Source: Candidatus Dojkabacteria bacterium (GTDB lineage: Bacteria > Patescibacteriota > Dojkabacteria > B142 > OLB20). From it: DNA of 7,530 bases. The position numbers and the translations under genes are program-made. Below, in pieces: positions 1 to 5,800 of the stretch (its first letter is position 1; every line of letters starts with the position of its first letter). Location of the stretch: NCBI GenBank assembly GCA_020429485.1, contig JAGQLK010000052.1:1-7530 (forward strand), written 5' to 3'. The notes beneath the pieces are model-generated. The model searched no databases, was not told where the DNA came from, and saw only the letters and a list, made by a program, of their open reading frames with translations.

Positions 1-15
1 AAATAATTTCCAAGA

Positions 16-21
16 TATAAT
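16..21 (+). promoter_or_regulatory. Probable -10 box for the 591-aa gene
   Basis: A perfect TATAAT lies at 16-21, 21 bases before the ATG at 43, so transcription would start near 28-29 and leave a leader of about 14 bases. The matching -35 element would fall just outside the left edge and cannot be seen. The box sits in the context ATATAATCCT, nearly identical to the box ahead of the next gene. AT-rich DNA produces TATAAT by chance, but the position and shared context support the call. Confidence 0.55.
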
Positions 22-42
22 CCTTACATATTATTATCAATT

Positions 43-1818
43 ATGTTGAGTCCAGATTTCGGTTCCTTCTCAGGAACAATAGACCAATTTAAAGATCCAA
101 ATGAAATAATTCTAACGACAGGATTGGTCGAACCAGAGCAATTAGAAGGTATCATACCTATCACTTTTCAAACAGATTATGAAATCTGGCCTGGTGTGAA
201 TACTTTCACTGCAAGCCCTGCTTTAATGGCTATGCTAGAGAGAGGCTGGGGTGAATTCGGATATATGTTATTTTATGACAGATCCGCACAACTAAACAAA
301 GTTCATATAAATAGACATGCTGGACTAAAGCCAACACTAGCTGCATATCCTGATAAACATCCACTACAGACACTTGCCGATGCATTTATTCATGGAGAGA
401 CTGCACAATTACCTGAAGATCAGATGGATTCAGCTAGAAAAATTGCAGGTAATCTTTTGCATACAATAAAACTAGGTTCAACGGGTTTATTAGTTAGATC
501 ATTATACGGTGATAGTGGTGTTGAGCAATTTTTTGCACAAGTTGATCCATCTTTGCACTTTGCTTATGGTGTTAACTTAATCAATCAATTTAGATCATCT
601 AGAGGTGATCTTTCTGATACAGAACTTAGACAAATTATGCTTTACCGTTACGGTTTTATGACAGGCACTCCTATAGATAACGAAAGTGCTGCGTTAAAAG
701 CTAAGGTAATTAAACCATACGGCAACAACACCTATAAAAAGGTTCAAGCAATAGGATTAGCTATTAAAGGTGCATTAGCTGAACATCAGGACACTGATGC
801 ATTGGATAGTTCTCGTAAGACAATAGATATTGTTAAATCAGTCACAAGCACAGGATACACACCGGAGCTTTTACCACAAATGCGAGCACAATCTATGGAA
901 GATACTATTGCTGGCTACAAAATACCTACACCTGAGTACTATGGACACTCTGCGTGGCAAATAGAGAATGAAGTTACCCAATTAGTTGCAAATATGCCTA
1001 GACGCGAATCTCTTCGAATGGGCTTTAATGCCCAAAATCTAGAAGTTATAATGGGAGTATATAGACGAACTGCAGTATTAGCGAATCCATTTCCAGAAGG
1101 AGTTAGATCAGAAAGTAATTCACCTGTAGATGTATACGACGAACTATTGGCAAACTACCAAGCTGCAGCTAGACAAGTAACTTTTAGACAGGCAGTAGAA
1201 AGCACTAATGAACTCTTAACCTCAAGAGGTATTACAGATCTATATGAAGTTCCAAGAGATATAAATCCACATACAGAAGGACTGCCAGTAAACCTAGGCT
1301 ATTTTCTACAGCAAAATTTACAAATAGAAACTTTAGCTGAATTAACTACAGCAATCACTGACTTAGCGGATATCAGAACAGAGTTGGACTTATATAGGGC
1401 GGACCCACAATATGGAACTCAAGCAGCTAATTTACTAAGCTCACTAGATAGCCTCTATGCTGATATGCATGCTTCTTATCGGCAACTAGTTGAATACTTC
1501 ATCCAGGTTGATCAAGATGCTGAAACAATACCTTGTACAGTTTCTATTTCAGGACACGGTAATATAACTCAGATTGAGGATGCAGACGTTGTGATGATTG
1601 GCCAAAGACCAATTGTAGTAAATACTGGAAGCTATGAGTTTATATTGCAACCAGATAAAATATACTACTTCAATAATGTAGGCTGTATTCCAGGGGTTAA
1701 TAGAATCAGAAAAGTCGCTCCAACAGGTAATGGTTATGGTTTAATTCCATATAATATTATTGGGGTGCAACCAAATGCTAGAAGAAGAAGATCTATAAGA
1801 TCGCGACGACAATTATAG
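43..1818 (+). CDS. Protein of unknown function with arginine-rich C-terminal tail (591 aa)
   Basis: I do not recognise this family. The start is well bounded: an in-frame TAA at 4-6 precedes the ATG at 43, which is the first ATG in frame, and no Shine-Dalgarno sequence lies before it. There is no signal peptide and no clear membrane helix, so the protein is probably cytoplasmic. Residues 1-100 are mixed and contain an aromatic stretch (ERGWGEFGYMLFYDR at about 66-80) and VHINRHAGLKP at 87-97. Residues about 105-490 look mainly helical, with many charged and polar residues (for example 365-395 and 425-485). Residues about 495-575 look beta-rich, with C498 and C548 and the pattern GSYEFILQPDKIYYFNN. 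The last 12 residues contain seven arginines (580-583, 586, 588, 589), which suggests binding to nucleic acid or another polyanion; this is inference only. It is followed by a separately promoted acidic gene. A phage structural protein or an effector are possible alternatives, but nothing specific supports either. Confidence 0.85.
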   Translation: MLSPDFGSFSGTIDQFKDPNEIILTTGLVEPEQLEGIIPITFQTDYEIWPGVNTFTASPALMAMLERGWGEFGYMLFYDRSAQLNKVHINRHAGLKPTLAAYPDKHPLQTLADAFIHGETAQLPEDQMDSARKIAGNLLHTIKLGSTGLLVRSLYGDSGVEQFFAQVDPSLHFAYGVNLINQFRSSRGDLSDTELRQIMLYRYGFMTGTPIDNESAALKAKVIKPYGNNTYKKVQAIGLAIKGALAEHQDTDALDSSRKTIDIVKSVTSTGYTPELLPQMRAQSMEDTIAGYKIPTPEYYGHSAWQIENEVTQLVANMPRRESLRMGFNAQNLEVIMGVYRRTAVLANPFPEGVRSESNSPVDVYDELLANYQAAARQVTFRQAVESTNELLTSRGITDLYEVPRDINPHTEGLPVNLGYFLQQNLQIETLAELTTAITDLADIRTELDLYRADPQYGTQAANLLSSLDSLYADMHASYRQLVEYFIQVDQDAETIPCTVSISGHGNITQIEDADVVMIGQRPIVVNTGSYEFILQPDKIYYFNNVGCIPGVNRIRKVAPTGNGYGLIPYNIIGVQPNARRRRSIRSRRQL

Positions 1819-1825
1819 TGTGCTA

Positions 1826-1854
1826 TTGCAAGTATTATTCAGTCAGCATATAAT
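1826..1854 (+). promoter_or_regulatory. Sigma70-type promoter for the 125-aa gene
   Basis: TTGCAA at 1826-1831 (four of six matches to TTGACA) and a perfect TATAAT at 1849-1854 are separated by 17 bp, the optimal spacing. Transcription would start near 1861, giving a leader of about 22 bases that lacks a Shine-Dalgarno sequence. The promoter fills most of the 64-bp gap after the preceding stop codon, so the downstream gene can be transcribed independently. No inverted repeat or other operator-like site is evident in the gap. Confidence 0.65.
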
Positions 1855-1882
1855 CTTCATCACTTAATTTATTGCTATAGAA

Positions 1883-2260
1883 ATGAGCGAAGAAAACTGG
1901 CTTACAACTGATCATAGAGGAGCAGATGCTCAAGTAATCTGGAATGGATTATCACACATAACTGATGATGTTATCCCGCACCTTACCGGACAATTTCCAG
2001 ATTTTGCTGATCGATTCATTTTTGAAGAGATTATAGGTAGAATAGCTGAATTTAAGCATACAAAAGCTGGCTTTTTTAGAGTAAATGATTTTGGGGTAGA
2101 TTTTCAGTTACAAGATTTTGATTTTCCAATTATTAGAGTTGCAGGCGATCAGATTTTTTTTGATACTTATTATTATCCAGATTCCGGAGGATATGCTACA
2201 TCAGCACAAGTTGGGAATGAATTTGAAGTAATAGATTGTAGACCTGAAGCTAATCAGTAA
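1883..2260 (+). CDS. Small acidic, phenylalanine-rich protein of unknown function (125 aa)
   Basis: I recognise no family. The ATG at 1883 is the first in frame after an in-frame TAA at 1865-1867, and the gene ends with tandem TAA TAA. By count there are 22 Asp/Glu against 8 Lys/Arg, so the protein is strongly acidic, and 14 of 125 residues are Phe. An alternating aromatic/acidic stretch at residues 69-82 (DFGVDFQLQDFDFP) followed by IIRVAGDQIFFDTYYY suggests adjacent beta strands after a more helical first half. There is no signal peptide, no membrane helix and a single cysteine (C119). It has its own promoter directly after the 591-aa gene, and its last 11 bp overlap the 3' end of the giant - strand gene. 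Small acidic proteins beside larger unknown ones are sometimes immunity or antitoxin proteins, but nothing here shows that role. The gene is probably real because the promoter, start and double stop agree. Confidence 0.75.
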   Translation: MSEENWLTTDHRGADAQVIWNGLSHITDDVIPHLTGQFPDFADRFIFEEIIGRIAEFKHTKAGFFRVNDFGVDFQLQDFDFPIIRVAGDQIFFDTYYYPDSGGYATSAQVGNEFEVIDCRPEANQ

Positions 2261-2864
2261 TAACTAGTCTCTTTACTTTCTTTGGAAGATTAATTGATGC
2301 CAGCATTAGGATATAAAGAAGTAGCCAAGCAAGATGAAAATTCCTATATACATACACAACAGACATTAATGATATCGATAGGCCGACTGTAAACCAGATA
2401 CTATTAATAAGTCCAAGATTAGCTCGAACATACTCTCTTGCTTTATATATATTTGTCAACTTAGTATTAGGTACTTTATGCAAAGTAGTCATCAGAGAAT
2501 CCTTATCCTTTATATTTATAAGATCTGTATAAGTTTCATATTCGGGGTGTGAGAATACAATTTTCGTGGAGTTAACTTTTTTCAACTTATACTGTCCATC
2601 TAAATTAGAAGCTGTTACATCGACTAATTTATTTCTGTTATAAAGCTTAACAACTACAAATGCTATTCGTTCATAATCTCGTTCATTGTATATCTTGCCA
2701 ATAAATTTCTTATCCTTAAAAATTCCTAAAATAAAGTAATATGAATACGCTAAGACTCCAGGGTAAGCAAATATAATTGTGCCTGTAGCCGCTAAAGCAG
2801 GAATAATTAGAGCAAGAATCAAATTGTTATTTTTGGTTTCAGTAACGGTTCCTGTATCAGGTAA
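2250..2864 (-). other. C-terminal anchor: LPDTG, membrane segments and carboxypeptidase-regulatory-like domain
   Basis: LPDTG (residues 1554-1558, bases 2850-2864) follows a Gly/Pro/Thr linker and precedes a hydrophobic stretch of about 36 residues (1567-1602) ended by KDKK. Unlike a classical sortase signal, the chain then continues for some 155 residues. GKIYNERDYERIAFVVVKLY, SNLDGQYKLKKV and FSHPEYETYTD match the carboxypeptidase-regulatory-like fold (about 1604-1680). Two helices follow near 1704-1726 and 1729-1746, and the end is PKKVKRLVITD. The positive-inside rule places the small domain and the C-terminus in the cytoplasm. Confidence 0.7.
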
Positions 2865-5800
2865 ACTTACAATCGTTTCTCTATCATCATATTCGGGCCT
2901 ATCAACCCCTTCTCTATCAGGAGGAACAATATCAGGAGTAGCAGTTGGTGTAGGGATAGCAACTTGTACCTTTCCAGGATTATTGCCTCCACTACCTCCT
3001 CTACTAGGTAGTGATATCCCAAGAATATATTCTAAATAATTGTCTCCTGAATTATAGTCATCTGAACTAGTGAATATTTCACTCGGTAATTTAACAATAT
3101 CCCCTTCATCTAAAGTTGGTGCATCAAATATCACCTCTAATGTGTCAGCTGAATATCCTGCGATTGAGCTACCAAAACTACATATAAGATAGGTTTGAGC
3201 TGGATTACAACTAATAGAATTAGAACCATTCACAATTCTAGAACTTTCATAGTCTAGAATATCTGGGTGTCTAATTTCTATATAAGAATCTGATGCTGCA
3301 ATATCACCATTATTACCATACTTTAGACTGTATTTGACTTTCCCATCAGCAAAAGTGGCCTCTGTTTCAATCGGATCAAGATATACATTTGTTGCTGAGC
3401 CTATCAAAATATTATGAACTGCTATATTATTAGCTCCGTAGAAATCAGTTGAAGATGTTTCAGTAATTGCTTTACTTGTAAGTACATTACCAGAACTAAC
3501 AGTATTGGCTATATTTCCACTAATTTCTATAATCATCGACTCTCCTGAAGCAAAAGATCCATCTGAGCTAACTCCTATTACATTTCTAGGATAGGCTAAT
3601 CCCTTCATAGAATAGATAGGTGAATGATCAACAAGTGAGTATGTACCTGTCATATCAAACCTAGCTACCTCACTATCCCAAAAAGTAACAATAAATATTC
3701 CATTTCCCTCATATACTCCACTAGTTGGTGGGTCATATGTATTCATTGGGTCTTCAAGCTGGAAAGTATTTTCAATAGCAAATGTAGTGGCATTTAATAC
3801 TTCTGCATATCTTTCATAGCTATGTAATCTGATTATTTTATTATTATCATAATCATATATTAAGGTAGATCCGCTATTAGAGCTCGGCAATGAAGTTAGA
3901 AGTGTCTCTGTTCCTGTGTTTAAATTAATTTCAAATAATGAATCTGGATTAGAATTGTCATTACTTGGACCAGTTGTTGAATATAATTTTCCATCTGATG
4001 TAAAAGTAATAGTAGACATTCTTTGGGATTGTGTACCAATCAATGTCAATTCACCTGTGTAGGGGTTCAACTTAGCTAAGTCCCAAGGAGCACCAGGACC
4101 ACCTGTAATTCGAGCTAACACATATAGCTGATTGTCTACAGGATTATATGCCATACCTCCAAAATAATAGACCGGATTACTATTATAAGTAATGAACACA
4201 CTCGACTCGATATTCATATTTTCCGGATCAACTGTTAATAATTCATTTGTATCTCCCCATCCAACAAGAGCTAGTAGTTCATTAGTGTTTATTGGAACCA
4301 ATCCAGTTACAAGTTGCTTAGCACATTGATGAACACCACTATTAACATTTTGTGCACATTCAATACTAGCACCGATATTTGTTGTAGAAGGATAACTAAC
4401 CTGGATATTAACCAACGCTGATGCGATCTGTAGATTATTCATTACCTGTGCAGCAGACAAGTATCCATTATTTACGTACTTTGCCTTAATTGTCACATAG
4501 TCACCAGCACTACCTACTGAGCGATTAGAAGTAATATATGCTGCCATATCTATGCTTTCTCCTACATAGATATTGGTAGTATCGTTGTTGTTACTCTGAT
4601 TAAAATCGAATGATGCAGTACTTATAGATGTATTAACAGAAAGAATAGCTCCTTGTGTAAGACCTGTATCAATTGGTGCAACAAAAGTAATTTGTCCATA
4701 GTCACCACCCAACATATTCTCTGATAAAGTGCAGGTTATAGTTTTCAATCCTTGATCATATGCACATGTGACACCAACTCCATCATTAGTATTTTCAGCA
4801 ATTATTTCTGTTGGATCACCGATACCATTTGGTAATACTATTTCTAATTCAACATTTTCTGCAAGATCTTCTCCTCTATTTTCATATTGGACTACAAAAG
4901 TCTGTGTGTCAGGTGAATTTGTAGTGTTAGAATTTGCATCAATAAATACTGCCAAATCAGGTGCACTAGTCACCTCAATTATTTCTACAGTATTACTCAT
5001 TTCAGATGTATCACCAAAAGTAGTACAAACAGGACCAGTATTATACGTATTACATCTAGTTGCTGTTGCACTTAAATATGTCTGTCCAGGATCAATAGTA
5101 ACTAGGCCAATATCTAATGGTAATAATGAGAAATCAAAATCACCATTAGCATCAGTAAGTACATCAACATAACCTATGTAGCCTTCTGCATCTCCATGTC
5201 CAGATGGATGTGGCGCTGATGTAGAAAAGAACTCAATACGAAAAGCCCTATTAGGTGTACTGTTGAAAGTACCTACTATATTAAGTGTTTCCCAATCATA
5301 ACCAGCTACTAATTCAGGATTATTCTGATTATTATTGGTTCCACCATCAGGGTCTTGGAAATCATTTACTTTTGGTGTGCTTGTATTAAATTCTATAGGC
5401 AAACCATACTGGTTATCATTATCTATAGTATTACCAAGCATAGTAATACCATTTACTGATATTTCTTGAAGAAATATTCCTATACCAGAATCATAAATAT
5501 TATTTCCATCTGCAGGATCAGTTCCACCTACTAAACTGCCATAGTTATATCTCCAGAAGTGAATACCATAACCACAATCGTGAAGCTCATTATTTCTTAT
5601 TATTGAATTGTAGACCCAATTAGTTACATAAATACAGCTTAAAGGATTATCATAAACAGTATTACCTTCAATAATCGGGTTTCTTATGTTTCTTATTTCT
5701 ATACCATATCTTTCATGCTCTGCTACCAAATTATTACGAATTATTACGTGAGAATTATAGTTTTGACTGTGGTAAACAAACATACCTGAGTATCCATTTG

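Noticed and set aside
2154..2161. Run of eight T as a terminator tail or slippage site
   Set aside because: It encodes part of Ile-Phe-Phe inside the 125-aa gene, no stable hairpin precedes it, and the frame continues sensibly to tandem stops. It is probably just AT-rich coding sequence.
2779..3039. 86-aa open frame on the + strand
   Set aside because: It lies wholly antisense to the LPDTG/linker part of the giant gene. Its Pro/Ser/Gly-rich translation is the antisense image of the Gly/Pro linker, and it has no promoter or ribosome binding site.
4768..5172. 134-aa open frame on the + strand
   Set aside because: It is antisense to the post-helix sandwich and first DUF11 domain, whose coding is certain. 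Its translation is low in complexity (Ser/Val/Ile) and has no domain signature.
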